From positions 62,001 through 126,000 of the forward strand of contig NZ_JACHJI010000002.1 of assembly GCF_014203535.1 (NCBI RefSeq): DNA of 64,000 nucleotides, read 5' to 3'. Position numbers and translations under genes: made by a program. Below are positions 31,448-39,798 of the stretch, in pieces; position 1 is the stretch's first letter; every line of letters begins with the position of its first letter. Under the pieces are notes generated by a model. That model was given only the letters and a program-made list of their open reading frames with translations. It made no database searches and was not told the DNA's origin. This DNA comes from Streptomyces griseomycini. Its GTDB lineage: Bacteria; Actinomycetota; Actinomycetes; Streptomycetales; Streptomycetaceae.

Positions 31448-32953
31448 GTGCCCTCCTCCTCCCTCACGGACCTGTGGTTCCGCGGTGTCGCCGCCAATCC
31501 GGCCGCGCCGTCCGGCGTGCTGCTGCGGCTGCTGCACCCGGCCGCGCGCACGGCCTGGAGGGTGTTGTGCGAGGAGCGTGTCCTTCCCTCGGACGTGGTC
31601 GACGCGGTGATCGCGCACCCGGAACGGTCGGTTCGTAGGGCCTTCGCCCGCAATCGTCATGCGGACCCGGCGCAGCGGAGCCGACTGGTCGACGATCCCG
31701 ATGCCTTCGTCCGTGCCGACCTCGCCTCCGGTCTTCATCCGCGGCCGGGGCGAGTGAGGGCGCTTCCCGAGGACGTCATCGAGACCTTCCTGACCAGGCA
31801 GGACGACGGTGATCACCCTCAGCCGGTCACGGCCGACGAGATCAGGCAGGAGCTGGCGGTCTCCGGGCAGATACCCACGTCCTTCCGCCGTGGGATGCGG
31901 GCTCACCAGAACCCCGAACTACGGGTGCAGGCAGCCGGCTGGTGGCTCTGGCTCACTCCCGGGCAACGCGATGCCCTGCTGACCGATCCGGAAGCCGTCG
32001 TGCGTGACGCCGCACGTGAGCAGAGTCGCCTCCTCGATCCCGCGGCCATGGAGGCCGAGTTGGCGGAAGCCGACTGCCACCACCGGTCGCTCCTCCTCGT
32101 CGACTACGCCGTCTCCCGCACCGTGGCCGAGGCTTGTCTCACCGACGGGCGGGACCTGTGGTCCCTGGCCCACAGCCGCCACACTCCCGCCGACGTCGTC
32201 GCGCGTCTCTCACGCCATCCCGACCCCCGCGTACGTGAGCGTGTGGCCGGCCGGGCCGACCTCGATCCCCTCCTGCTGGAGGAACTCGCCGAGGATCCGG
32301 ACGACACCGTGCGGACCCGGGCGCGGGTGCATCCTCTGCCGCGGACCTGGGCCGAACGCCAGGCGATCGACCGGGTCGTCGGCCGCACCGCCGAGGACGT
32401 CGGTCCGGTCGCCGAGATGACGGTGGAGCCGGACGTCCGCCGGTACAGCAGGTGCGCGGTGTCCACGCGTCCCCTGCTCCGCCGGGTCGCCGCCGCCTGT
32501 GCCGGACTTCCCCGGGAGCTGACGCGTCGTCTGGGCGGCGACCCGGACCCGCAGGTGCGGTACCTGCTCGCCTGCAACCACCCGCTCGCGCCGGCCGGGA
32601 CCGTTCTCGACGCCTTCATCGCCGCTCCACGGCAGCGCCCGCATCTCCTGACGCTGTCCCGTCTGCCCCGCACCGGTCTGCAGCACCTCCTCGACCACGA
32701 GGACCCGGACGTGCGCGGGCTGGCCGCCGCCGACCCCGCGCTGGACCGGCCTCCCGTCCACCTGCTCACCGACGCCGACGCCGGCGTACGCCGGGCCGCC
32801 GTCGCCAGCCCGCTCCTGCCTCTCGACCTGGTCGCGAGGCTTCTGGACGACCCCGGGACCGCGGAAGGAGCGGCGGCCGACCCGGGCCTGCCCGCCGAGC
32901 GCCTCCACGAACTGCTCGACCGCGCCGGCCTGTCGCACACCACCGGGAGGTGA
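31448..32953 (+). CDS. LRV/HEAT-like repeat protein
   Basis: A soluble all-helical repeat protein of about 501 residues. Units of ~23-28 residues recur along the length with the pattern D-P-D-x-x-V-R-x-x-A/V-A (for example DDPDAFVRADLA, RHPDPRVRERVAGR, DHEDPDVRGLAAADP, TDADAGVRRAAVAS). This is the signature of variant leucine-rich (LRV) or HEAT-like solenoids that bind other macromolecules. There is no signal peptide or membrane segment. I start it at GTG (VPSSSLTDLWFRG), since the 70 codons above lack repeat character; the start is uncertain. It is the first gene after tRNA-Arg. No partner or function can be named. Confidence 0.7.
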   Translation: MPSSSLTDLWFRGVAANPAAPSGVLLRLLHPAARTAWRVLCEERVLPSDVVDAVIAHPERSVRRAFARNRHADPAQRSRLVDDPDAFVRADLASGLHPRPGRVRALPEDVIETFLTRQDDGDHPQPVTADEIRQELAVSGQIPTSFRRGMRAHQNPELRVQAAGWWLWLTPGQRDALLTDPEAVVRDAAREQSRLLDPAAMEAELAEADCHHRSLLLVDYAVSRTVAEACLTDGRDLWSLAHSRHTPADVVARLSRHPDPRVRERVAGRADLDPLLLEELAEDPDDTVRTRARVHPLPRTWAERQAIDRVVGRTAEDVGPVAEMTVEPDVRRYSRCAVSTRPLLRRVAAACAGLPRELTRRLGGDPDPQVRYLLACNHPLAPAGTVLDAFIAAPRQRPHLLTLSRLPRTGLQHLLDHEDPDVRGLAAADPALDRPPVHLLTDADAGVRRAAVASPLLPLDLVARLLDDPGTAEGAAADPGLPAERLHELLDRAGLSHTTGR

Positions 32954-33063
32954 ATCGGCGCGTCGGCCGCGTCTCACCCGGCTCCGGGGTGCGTGTCGGG
33001 CAGGCGGCTGCTGGGTGCAGGGGGTGATCGGAAGAGCGCGGGGCGTCCGGGCGTTGTCCGGGC

Positions 33064-33429
33064 ATGAGGATCGGTGAGGCCTCCAGGGCCAGCGGCGTGA
33101 GTGCCAGGTCGTTGCGGTACTACGAGGACGAGGGGCTGATCACCCCCGGCCGGTGCGGCAACGGGTACCGCGACTACTGCCGGTCCACCGTCGACCGGGT
33201 CCGCGTCGTCCGCTCGCTGCTGGAGTCCGGGCTGCCCGTGCGCCTGATCAAGGAAGTCCTGCCCCGCCTCACCCCTGGATCCGGCGCCGGCACGGACGCG
33301 GTGTGCGTGGAGTTCCTGCGGGAGGTGGAGAGGTATCGCGACCGGCTCGCCGCGCGCATCGCCGGTCTCAGCGAGCAGCGGGCGGCACTCGACGCCTACC
33401 TGCGCCAGGCGCGCCGTACCGGTCGATGA
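33064..33429 (+). CDS. MerR-family transcriptional regulator
   Basis: A 121-residue regulator with the N-terminal winged helix (MRIGEASRASGVSARSLRYYEDEGLITPGR) and a C-terminal coiled coil (VEFLREVERYRDRLAARIAGLSEQ). The C-terminal sensor part is very short and lacks the Cys pattern of metal sensors, so the signal is probably an organic ligand or unknown. It stands 47 bp before an oxidoreductase gene with a MerR-type operator between them, pointing to local control of that gene. No clear ribosome site precedes its ATG. Confidence 0.9.
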   Translation: MRIGEASRASGVSARSLRYYEDEGLITPGRCGNGYRDYCRSTVDRVRVVRSLLESGLPVRLIKEVLPRLTPGSGAGTDAVCVEFLREVERYRDRLAARIAGLSEQRAALDAYLRQARRTGR

Positions 33430-33436
33430 CCGCGGC

Positions 33437-33469
33437 TTGACCTTGACACGGGTGTGAGGCTCCTACGGT
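33437..33469 (+). promoter_or_regulatory. MerR-type operator and promoter
   Basis: An imperfect palindrome, CCTTGACAC-GG-GTGTGAGG, lies between TTGACC (33437-33442) and TACGGT (33464-33469). The elements are farther apart than normal, as in MerR promoters where the activator twists DNA to align them. The downstream ATG begins only 8 nt past the -10. Confidence 0.7.
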
Positions 33470-33476
33470 CCCCGGC

Positions 33477-34493
33477 ATGGAGATCGACGAGCAGCGGCAC
33501 ACCGCTGAGCAGACGGTACGGGCATTGGTCCAGCGATCGCGTCGAGGACCGGAGGACCTGGCCCTCATGACCGACCTGCGCCGCCCCGCCCCGGGGCCCG
33601 GCGAGTACCTGGTCCGAGTGGGCGCGGCCGGGGTCAACTTCGCGGACGTCATGCAGACCCGCGGCACCTACGGAGGAGGCCCGCGGGCACCCTATGTGGC
33701 GGGCTTCGAGGCCGCCGGCGAGATCGTGGGCGCCGGCTCGGGGATCGAGAGCCCGCTCCCGCTCGGCACCCATGTCGTCGGCACGGGCCCGGGCGCCTTC
33801 GCGCAGTACATGACGATGCCGGCCGCGGGTGCGCTTCCCGTCCCCTCCGGCTGGAGCGACGCCGAAGCTCTCGGCCTGGTGCTGAACTGGGCGACCGCGC
33901 TGGCGGCGCTGAAGCCGCTGGGCGGGGTCGAGGCGGGTGACGCGGTCCTCGTCCACGCCGCGGCCGGGGGCGTGGGGCAGGCCGCCGTCCGCCTCGCCCG
34001 TCACTACGGTGCGCGTGTGATCGCCACGGCGTCGCCGGCCAAGCACGACACCGTCAGGGCGCTCGGTGCCGACGGGGTCCTGGACAGCGCGCGCCCCGAT
34101 CTGGCGGAGGAGATCGTCCGTCTGACCGGTGGTGTCGACCTGGTCCTGGAATCGGTGGGACGTGTCACGTTCGGGGCCAGCCTGAGGGTCGCCAAGCCCT
34201 TCACCGGGCGCGTCGTCGTGTTCGGTGCCGCTTCCGGTGACGCCCGCCTCAGCACGCGTGATCTGGTGTTCACCCACCAGGTCCAGGTCAAGGGCCTGCA
34301 CATCGGTGCGCTGGCGACCGCGGCCCCCTCCGTTCACCGGTCGCTGCTCGTCGAACTCGAGGCGCTCATCGCCCAGGGCGTGTATCCGCCGGGCACGCCC
34401 CAGGTCCATCCCCTGGCCGAGGGGCCGGCGGTGCTGCGGCAGCTCGAAGCGGGCCGGACTCGTGGCAAGCACGCCCTCGATCCCTGGCGCTAG
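33477..34493 (+). CDS. Zinc-independent NADPH:quinone oxidoreductase-like protein (MDR family)
   Basis: Medium-chain dehydrogenase/reductase of 338 residues, quinone-reductase type. The N-terminal GroES-like domain has APGPGEYLVRVGAAGVNFADVMQTRG, and the cofactor fold has VLVHAAAGGVGQAAVRLARHYGARVIATAS. Zinc-ligand cysteines of alcohol dehydrogenases are absent. The product probably reduces quinones or enones with NADPH. The first ~25 residues before LALMTDLRR are not typical of the family. It lies just after a MerR gene and operator, and its mRNA may be leaderless. Confidence 0.9.
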   Translation: MEIDEQRHTAEQTVRALVQRSRRGPEDLALMTDLRRPAPGPGEYLVRVGAAGVNFADVMQTRGTYGGGPRAPYVAGFEAAGEIVGAGSGIESPLPLGTHVVGTGPGAFAQYMTMPAAGALPVPSGWSDAEALGLVLNWATALAALKPLGGVEAGDAVLVHAAAGGVGQAAVRLARHYGARVIATASPAKHDTVRALGADGVLDSARPDLAEEIVRLTGGVDLVLESVGRVTFGASLRVAKPFTGRVVVFGAASGDARLSTRDLVFTHQVQVKGLHIGALATAAPSVHRSLLVELEALIAQGVYPPGTPQVHPLAEGPAVLRQLEAGRTRGKHALDPWR

Positions 34494-34578
34494 GGGCCGT
34501 CCGGGACGACACCGCAAGTCCGGGGCGTCGTGGTCGGCCTCGGGTCGATCGCCGAAGGGGCTTGCCCCACGGTCGCTC

Positions 34579-34962
34579 TCAGCCTCGCCCCCTCGGTTCG
34601 GGGCCTCCGCTCCCCCAGTCCCACAGGGCCTGGAGGACGGGGCCGAGGCGGTGTCCGTGCGGGGTGAGCGCGTAGCGGACCCGGGGTGGCCACCCCGGGC
34701 GCCGGTCGCGTTCGACGACTCCGGCCTCGCCGAGCTGTGCCAGCCGGTCGGACAGCACCTTGTCGGACAACGTGGGCAGGGCCGCGCGCAGTTCGCTGTA
34801 GGAGCGGTCGCCGCGCAGCAGCTCGCGGATCACCAGGGTCGTCCAGCGGCCGTGCAGGGCCGCCAGCGCGATCTCCACCGGGCACCCGGGGGTGGGCGCG
34901 GTGACGTTCGCGTGCGGGTCGTCGGGGAGCCCTGCCGGGTGACCAACCGTTCGGTGAGTCAC
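34579..34962 (-). CDS. HxlR-family transcriptional regulator
   Basis: A 127-residue winged-helix regulator. It has the HxlR pattern CPVEIALAALHGRWTTLVIREL, then RSYSELRAALPTLSDKVLSDRLAQLGEAGVVER and YALTPHGHRLGPVLQALWDWG. The Cys in the GCPVE segment corresponds to the redox-active Cys of some members. The start is GTG with GGAGG seven bases upstream. It is divergent from an NTF2-like gene, with 63 bp between the starts that should hold shared control sites. Confidence 0.9.
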   Translation of the reverse strand: MTHRTVGHPAGLPDDPHANVTAPTPGCPVEIALAALHGRWTTLVIRELLRGDRSYSELRAALPTLSDKVLSDRLAQLGEAGVVERDRRPGWPPRVRYALTPHGHRLGPVLQALWDWGSGGPEPRGRG

Positions 34963-35025
34963 GGGATCGCCTCCTAACGTGTGGGGCGCTTCGATTCTCC
35001 CGGTCCGGAAGGAGGTCCGTCGATC

Positions 35026-35445
35026 ATGCGGGAACTGGCCGATCGGCCCGAAGAGGTGCCCGCCGTGTTCGCCGAGCGGTTCAACAGCGGCGACGCCGCC
35101 GCGCTGGCGCAGGTCTACGAGGAGGCGGCGGTGCTGGTCCCGCGGCCCGGTACGCCGGTGACCGGTCCGGAGCTGTGCGCCGCCAACGGACGGCTGCAGG
35201 AGCTCGGGGTTCCCATCGCGGTGCGTCCGCGGCACGTCTACCGCAGCGGGGACCTGGCGCTGCTGATCGTCGACTGGGTCATCGACGGGACCGGTCGGGA
35301 CGGACGGGCGGTGCGCGTCGAGGGCACCGCCACCGACGTCGCCCGGCGGGGCCCGGACGGCCGGTGGCGGTACGTCGTCGACAACCCCTTCGGCGTCCGC
35401 TCGCTGCAGCTCGCCGGGGAGGACACCGCGGAGCCGGCGTTCTGA
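35026..35445 (+). CDS. SnoaL/NTF2-like (DUF4440-type) protein
   Basis: A 139-residue small alpha+beta barrel protein. It has the typical opening helix (AVFAERFNSGDAAALAQVYEEAAVLVPRPG) and the strand pattern RHVYRSGDLALLIVDWVIDG, then GRWRYVVDNPFG. Members include small-molecule isomerases, detoxification proteins and binding domains; no catalytic residue pattern allows a finer call. The ATG is preceded by AAGGAGGT. Divergent from the HxlR regulator, which is the likely controller. Confidence 0.8.
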   Translation: MRELADRPEEVPAVFAERFNSGDAAALAQVYEEAAVLVPRPGTPVTGPELCAANGRLQELGVPIAVRPRHVYRSGDLALLIVDWVIDGTGRDGRAVRVEGTATDVARRGPDGRWRYVVDNPFGVRSLQLAGEDTAEPAF

Positions 35446-35887
35446 GAGTGTCCGCCCGGGACCCGGTCCGCTCGTCGGGGCTGTTCGTCGGCCTGGAGCC
35501 GGACGGCCGGCTCCGGGGCCGGGTCCTCGCCGGATGTCATCGCCACGGGGAAGGCGGTCCCGGGCAGGGGCGTCCGTGCGTGGGGGACGTCCGTGCGTGG
35601 GGTCGTCAGCCCGCGCGGCCGGTGGCGGGACGGCCTCGCTCGGCTCCGCGCACCAGGCGCCGTCCGGCAGGGCGCGACAGGACCGGGTGCGCGGTGACGG
35701 CCTGCGTGGACGCGCGGCTCCGGCACGTCCGCAGGCCGCCACGGCCGCCGCGCCGGAGTCTCGCGAGTGTTCCGCCCGGCGTCCGGTCGCGCCCCGGCCG
35801 AGGACACGATTCCAACACGAGGCCTCCACAAACCCGCCCCCGCCAGGAATGATGCATCACGCACCTACATACGTCCTTGGGGGGACC
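35446..35887. other. Gap without a supported gene
   Basis: 442 bp of GC-rich DNA. No frame has family resemblance. GTCCGTGCGTGGG occurs twice in tandem near 35573-35602. A perfect 10-bp palindrome, TGATGCATCA (35850-35859), lies 29 bp before the next start and may be an operator; no solid promoter hexamers were found. Confidence 0.45.
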
Positions 35888-36553
35888 ATGAGTTACGGCG
35901 CCACGCCACCGCCCATGCCCGGCTTCTCGCCGGCACCGCCACCGCCGCCGCCGTCGAAGAACGCGAAGACGCACACGGTCGTCATCGCCTCCGCCGCCGC
36001 CGCGGTCGCCGCGGTCGTCGCGGCTGCCGTCACCGTCGGCGTCACCGGTGACGGCGAGGCCGAAGCCGCGCCGACCGTCACCGTCACCACGACGGAGACC
36101 GTCGAGGGCGCGGACACCGCCGCGGACACCGGGTCGGAGGAACCGGCCGACGAGGAGAGCGGCGGCGATTCGTACGGCCTCGGCGACACGGTGGCCTACG
36201 AGAACGACGTCGAGGTCAGCCTGTCGAAGTTCTCCCGCAGTGTCTCCAGCGACTACGCCTCCCCCGGGAACACGCCCTACGCCAAGTTCACGATCAAGGT
36301 CGTCAACGACTCCTCCGAGACCGTCGACGCGACCGAGATGACCGTCAACTGCGCCTACGGCGACGAGGGCAGAGAGGGCGAGGCCATCTTCGACGAAGGG
36401 CTCGACGGGCTTCCCGACACCCGCGTCCTCGCGGGCCGTTCCCTGTCCGTCACCTGGGGCTGTGAGCTCCCGAAGAACGAGAAGTACCTCCAGGTCGAGG
36501 TCGCACCCGACTTCGAATCGGAGGCGGCGATCTTCGCGGGCGACGTGAAGTAG
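35888..36553 (+). CDS. Membrane-anchored DUF4352-like protein
   Basis: A 221-residue protein with a Pro-rich cytoplasmic N-terminus (PPPMPGFSPAPPPPPPSKN). A single membrane helix of Ala/Val follows (~30-53), then an acidic Thr/Glu/Asp linker (~60-100). The extracellular beta-rich domain reads FSRSVSSDYASPGNTPYAKFTIKVVNDSS. That domain resembles DUF4352/Telokin-like proteins with ligand-free Ig-like folds. Two Cys (in VNCAYG and WGCEL) may form a disulphide. The ATG follows a G-rich stretch. Function is unknown. Confidence 0.7.
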   Translation: MSYGATPPPMPGFSPAPPPPPPSKNAKTHTVVIASAAAAVAAVVAAAVTVGVTGDGEAEAAPTVTVTTTETVEGADTAADTGSEEPADEESGGDSYGLGDTVAYENDVEVSLSKFSRSVSSDYASPGNTPYAKFTIKVVNDSSETVDATEMTVNCAYGDEGREGEAIFDEGLDGLPDTRVLAGRSLSVTWGCELPKNEKYLQVEVAPDFESEAAIFAGDVK

Positions 36554-36817
36554 CGCGCGGCAGTCGTCGTTCGCCGGGGGCCCGGCCCGGCCCGTCGCCC
36601 TGCGGGGGCGCCCCCGCGTCCGGCTCACGGGCCGCGTCCGTCCGGCAGCCGCACCGGGTTCCGCTCGCCCTTCTGGGTGTGCGCAGGTCGGTGACGGTCG
36701 CGGTGGTCCGGTTGTCCCCGGTCTCGCGTCCCGGTGGCCCGGGAGCGCGAGGAGGGCGCCGGGTCCGGCACGGATACGGAATCGTCTACTCCGTCGGGCC
36801 GAGGGCACGCGGTGCTC

Positions 36818-37192
36818 ATGACACTGGCTCGCTCCTTACCCGACGACGCCACCGAGTGGTGGATCTTCCTGGGCGCGTTCGGCCTCTACATGCTCGGCCG
36901 GTGGTTCTTCGCCTGGCGGCAGGCCCGGCGGGAGGGCGACGCCCACCCCGTGCGCGCCGCGTTCGCCGAGGAGGAGGGGCCCGACGCGGTGGACGCTGCG
37001 CCGACAGGGGGCTTCCGCTCCTACCGGCAGTTCTCGGGCTTCGTCGCCGGCGCCGTCATCGTGACCCTGGCCGCCGCCCTGACGGACGGCCGTCTCCGCG
37101 TCGCGCTGCTGTGGGTCATCGTCCCGCTGCTGATCGTGGCGTTGTCGTACCTCGACTTCCGGCAGGCCCGGAAGGCGCGTTCGGCGGCGTGA
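36818..37192 (+). CDS. Small membrane protein with a TTA codon
   Basis: A 124-residue protein with a membrane segment at ~15-30 (EWWIFLGAFGLYMLGRWFF) and two more near residues 70-110, separated by an acidic loop. Codon 7 (36836-36838) is TTA, the rare leucine codon read by the bldA tRNA in Streptomyces, so expression may be limited to late growth. The start could be ATG at 36818 or GTG at 36812; both keep the TTA. No family was recognised. Confidence 0.6.
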   Translation: MTLARSLPDDATEWWIFLGAFGLYMLGRWFFAWRQARREGDAHPVRAAFAEEEGPDAVDAAPTGGFRSYRQFSGFVAGAVIVTLAAALTDGRLRVALLWVIVPLLIVALSYLDFRQARKARSAA

Positions 37193-37392
37193 CGGTGCGC
37201 CGGGGCCGTTCACGGGCCGTGCCGTCCGGTCCCGCCCGTCCGCGCGCGGCATCCCCCCGGCCCGCTCGACAAGCGGCCAGAAGTACTCAACTTCTTCACA
37301 GAACAGGTGTTTTCCGGGCGACAAGGGGCATTCGGGACTGCGGATCGGCATTTGCTGAGAACACGTCAGAAGCCTTGAGGAGAGAGGGACTT

Positions 37393-38274
37393 ATGCGTGG
37401 CAAGGGGATGAAGGTCGGTGCGATCGCGGTGGCGGCCGTCACGGGAAGCGTCGTGCTGACCGGCTGCGGCGGTGACGGCGGCTCCGACTCCGACTCCGGG
37501 TCCAAGAAGAACGGCGCCTCGGCGAGCGCGAGCAGCGGTGCCGGTGCCCGGGAGGAGGGCACGGCGGCCGTGCGCACCGCGTACGACAGGACCGCCGAGG
37601 CCGAGACGGCGCGGATGGAGATCGAGGTGAAGGCCGCCGCGGACGGCAAGACGGTCACGTCCACCGGCCAGGGGACGCTCGACATGGCGGACGGCGACAG
37701 CGTCATGACCGTCACCGCGGAGGGCCAGCGCCTCGAGCAGCGCGTGGTCGACCAGGTCCTGTACCAGAAGATGGAGGGCCAGAAGGCGCCGGGCGGCAAG
37801 TCCTGGGCCAAGATCGACCTGGGGAAGGTCGCCGAGAAGCAGGGCGTGAACCCCCAGCAGATCGGTGACCCGGCCCAGTCCGCCGCCTACGCCAAGGCGA
37901 TCACCGACAAGGACGTCACCGAGGTCGGCACCGAGAAGGTCGACGGGGTCGACACCACCCGGTACAAGGTCACGGTCGACGTCGCCGAGCTGCCGGGCGG
38001 CGCCCAGCTGCGCCGGCAGATCGGTCCGACGCTGCCCATGGAGGTCTGGCTCGACGACCAGGGCCGGCTCCGTCGCCAGCAGGTCGACATGACCGTGAAG
38101 GCATCGGCGGCCGGCGGGCAGCCCGAGGGCGGCACCGCGCCCCAGCAGGTCAAGGTCAGCACGCTGATGGAGTTCTCGGACTTCGGCACCGAGGTCGACG
38201 CCGAGGCGCCGCCCGCGCAGCAGGTCGCCGACATGACCGACGAGGCCCTCCGGGGCGGCCAGGGGCGGAGCTGA
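37393..38274 (+). CDS. Secreted lipoprotein (LppX/LprG-like)
   Basis: A 293-residue lipoprotein. Lys/Arg-containing N-terminus, hydrophobic stretch and lipobox VLTGC, with Cys25 as the lipid-bearing residue. A Ser/Ala linker follows, then a domain with TARMEIEVKAAADGKTVTSTGQGTLDM and MPMEVWLDDQGRLRR-like strands. This layout resembles the LppX_LprAFG/DUF1396-type lipoproteins that bind lipids or sense the envelope. The start ATG has GAGGAGAGAGG upstream. Neighbours give no operon. The family call is by general pattern only. Confidence 0.75.
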   Translation: MRGKGMKVGAIAVAAVTGSVVLTGCGGDGGSDSDSGSKKNGASASASSGAGAREEGTAAVRTAYDRTAEAETARMEIEVKAAADGKTVTSTGQGTLDMADGDSVMTVTAEGQRLEQRVVDQVLYQKMEGQKAPGGKSWAKIDLGKVAEKQGVNPQQIGDPAQSAAYAKAITDKDVTEVGTEKVDGVDTTRYKVTVDVAELPGGAQLRRQIGPTLPMEVWLDDQGRLRRQQVDMTVKASAAGGQPEGGTAPQQVKVSTLMEFSDFGTEVDAEAPPAQQVADMTDEALRGGQGRS

Positions 38275-38293
38275 CCCGCAGCGGAGCACCCCG

Positions 38294-38354
38294 GGTCGAC
38301 GGTGCCCGGTCCGACGGTGCCCCCCGGGCCGTGACCCCGGTCCGACGGTGCCCC
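38294..38354. repeat. Three short direct repeats
   Basis: GGTCCGACGGTGCCC occurs twice exactly and once with a missing C between the lipoprotein gene and the converging minus-strand gene. They may act as spacer or terminator sequence; no function is evident. Confidence 0.5.
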
Positions 38355-38418
38355 ACCACGGGCGGGCGAACGGCGGGGCCCCGGCAGACGGGCGGGGGGG
38401 GCGGCCCGGGCCCGCCGG

Positions 38419-39189
38419 TCAGCCCGTGTGCTCCGGCGTCCCGGGGGTGCCGCCGCCGGTTCCGTCCGTGGTCGACGTCCCCGTCGCCGTGCCTGTCTCC
38501 GTCGGCGGTCGCGTCGGGGTGGCGGTCGCTCCTCCCGCGCCCGGGAGGAGCGTCGACGTGAGGGCGATGCGGTCGCCCGTCCGGGCCCGCGCGTAGAACC
38601 ACTCCGCGTCCGTGAGGCTCATGCCCAGCCAGCCCGCCTCGTCGGGGAGGGCGGCGAGGGCCCTGAGGTCGAAGGTGAGGGCGCCCGCGTAGACCGGTTC
38701 GCCGTCGGGGGTGCGCAGCTCCACCAGGTAGGGGACCTTGACCTCGTGACCGGCCTCGGCGCCGCCCTCGAGCGGCAGCAGCTCCAGCTCGGACTTGGCG
38801 GTCACCGTCAGCCGGGTGCCGGGCGGGAACCGGCCGAAGGCGTGCGAGTCGACGCGCAGGACGCGGTCGCCGACCGTGAGGGTGTGGCGGCCCAGGTCCA
38901 GCCGGCCGGACGGAGGGGGAACGGGGACCGGGGTCGCCGGGCTCCGGCTCGGGGTGTCCGACGCGGTGGCCGGAATCCGATGGTTCCGGCCGGGGTCCTC
39001 GGTGTGCAGCGTGAAGGCCACGGCGGTCAGCGCGCAGGCCGCCGCGGTCGCCGCGCCGAGTGCGGCGGCCGCTCGGCGGCGGCGGGAGCGGCGCCCCGCG
39101 CGGGTGCGGACCTCGGCGGCGCCCACGCGCGGCGGGGTTTCGTGCTGTGCCGCCAACTCGCGCAGTGCCCGGGCGAGTTCATCCGACAC
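38419..39189 (-). CDS. Membrane protein paired with a SigE-family sigma factor (candidate anti-sigma factor)
   Basis: A 256-residue protein. The N-terminal cytoplasmic part (~1-38, MSDELARALRELAAQHETPP, then an Arg-rich stop) leads to one membrane helix (~40-60) and an exported domain of ~120 residues with LTVGDRVLRVDSHAF and YLVELRTPDGEPVYAG. A Thr/Gly/Pro tail ends it. It overlaps the sigma gene by 11 nt, so both are made together. No zinc anti-sigma HxxxCxxC motif is present, so the anti-sigma role is inferred from context only. Confidence 0.7.
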   Translation of the reverse strand: MSDELARALRELAAQHETPPRVGAAEVRTRAGRRSRRRRAAAALGAATAAACALTAVAFTLHTEDPGRNHRIPATASDTPSRSPATPVPVPPPSGRLDLGRHTLTVGDRVLRVDSHAFGRFPPGTRLTVTAKSELELLPLEGGAEAGHEVKVPYLVELRTPDGEPVYAGALTFDLRALAALPDEAGWLGMSLTDAEWFYARARTGDRIALTSTLLPGAGGATATPTRPPTETGTATGTSTTDGTGGGTPGTPEHTG

Positions 39190-39694
39190 GGCCGCTCTCC
39201 CTCCACGCCGGCCCCTCGGCCTCGTCCACCGCCAGGTGTCTGGCCAGCGCCGCCCGTCCGCGGGACAGCCGGGCCTTGACCGTCCCCACCGGTGCGCCGG
39301 TCTCGGAGGCTACCTGCTCGACGCTGAGGTCGCACAGGTGGTGCAGGACGATCGCCATGCGTTGCGTCTCGGGCAGTTGGCGCAGCGCCGCCACCAGGGC
39401 GGTGCGTTCGGGGCCCGGTCCGGGGGTGGTCTCCGGTGGCGGGGTGCGGCGCACCAGTTCCAGCCAACGTCTGGCCCGTCTCCAGCGGCTCACCGCCAAG
39501 CGCATGGCGACCGTGCGGACCCACGCCTCGGGCGCCTCGTCGGCGAGCAGCTTGCGGCGCCGGTCCCAGGCCCGTACGAACGCCTCCTGGACCACGTCCT
39601 GGGCCTCGCCGAGGTCCCCGGTGAAGGCGTAGAGCTGGCCGGTCAGACGGGGGAACGCGGCCGCGTAGAAAGCGTCGAACTCGTCCTCGGTCAT
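39179..39694 (-). CDS. SigE-family RNA polymerase sigma factor (ECF-like)
   Basis: A 171-residue sigma factor with regions 2 and 4 only. Region 2 is intact (FDAFYAAAFPRLTGQLYAFTGDLGEAQDVVQEAFVRAWDRR). Region 4 has LPETQRMAIVLHHLCDLSVEQVASETGAPVGTVKARLSRGRAAL, the helix-turn-helix for the -35 element. I chose the ATG giving MTEDEFDAF; GTG three codons earlier is possible. Followed without gap by a membrane protein; the divergent gene 105 bp away also has sigma-like domains. Confidence 0.9.
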   Translation of the reverse strand: MTEDEFDAFYAAAFPRLTGQLYAFTGDLGEAQDVVQEAFVRAWDRRRKLLADEAPEAWVRTVAMRLAVSRWRRARRWLELVRRTPPPETTPGPGPERTALVAALRQLPETQRMAIVLHHLCDLSVEQVASETGAPVGTVKARLSRGRAALARHLAVDEAEGPAWRESGRVG

Positions 39695-39798
39695 GCCCTC
39701 CACCGGTGTCTCGGATTTCCCGTGCAACCCGGCCGCCCCCGCCGTGCGTACAGGTTCCGCAGGTCGCGCACATCGAAGCACACCCCTGGAGGAGGACG

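Noticed and set aside
34579..35829. A 416-codon minus-strand frame extending the HxlR gene upstream
   Set aside because: HxlR homology begins at the GTG with a ribosome site; the extension is Arg/Pro-rich and lies over the NTF2-like gene.
31160..35887. An integrated mobile element at tRNA-Arg
   Set aside because: No integrase, replication or transfer gene and no second copy of the tRNA end was found; only an accessory-type gene set is present.
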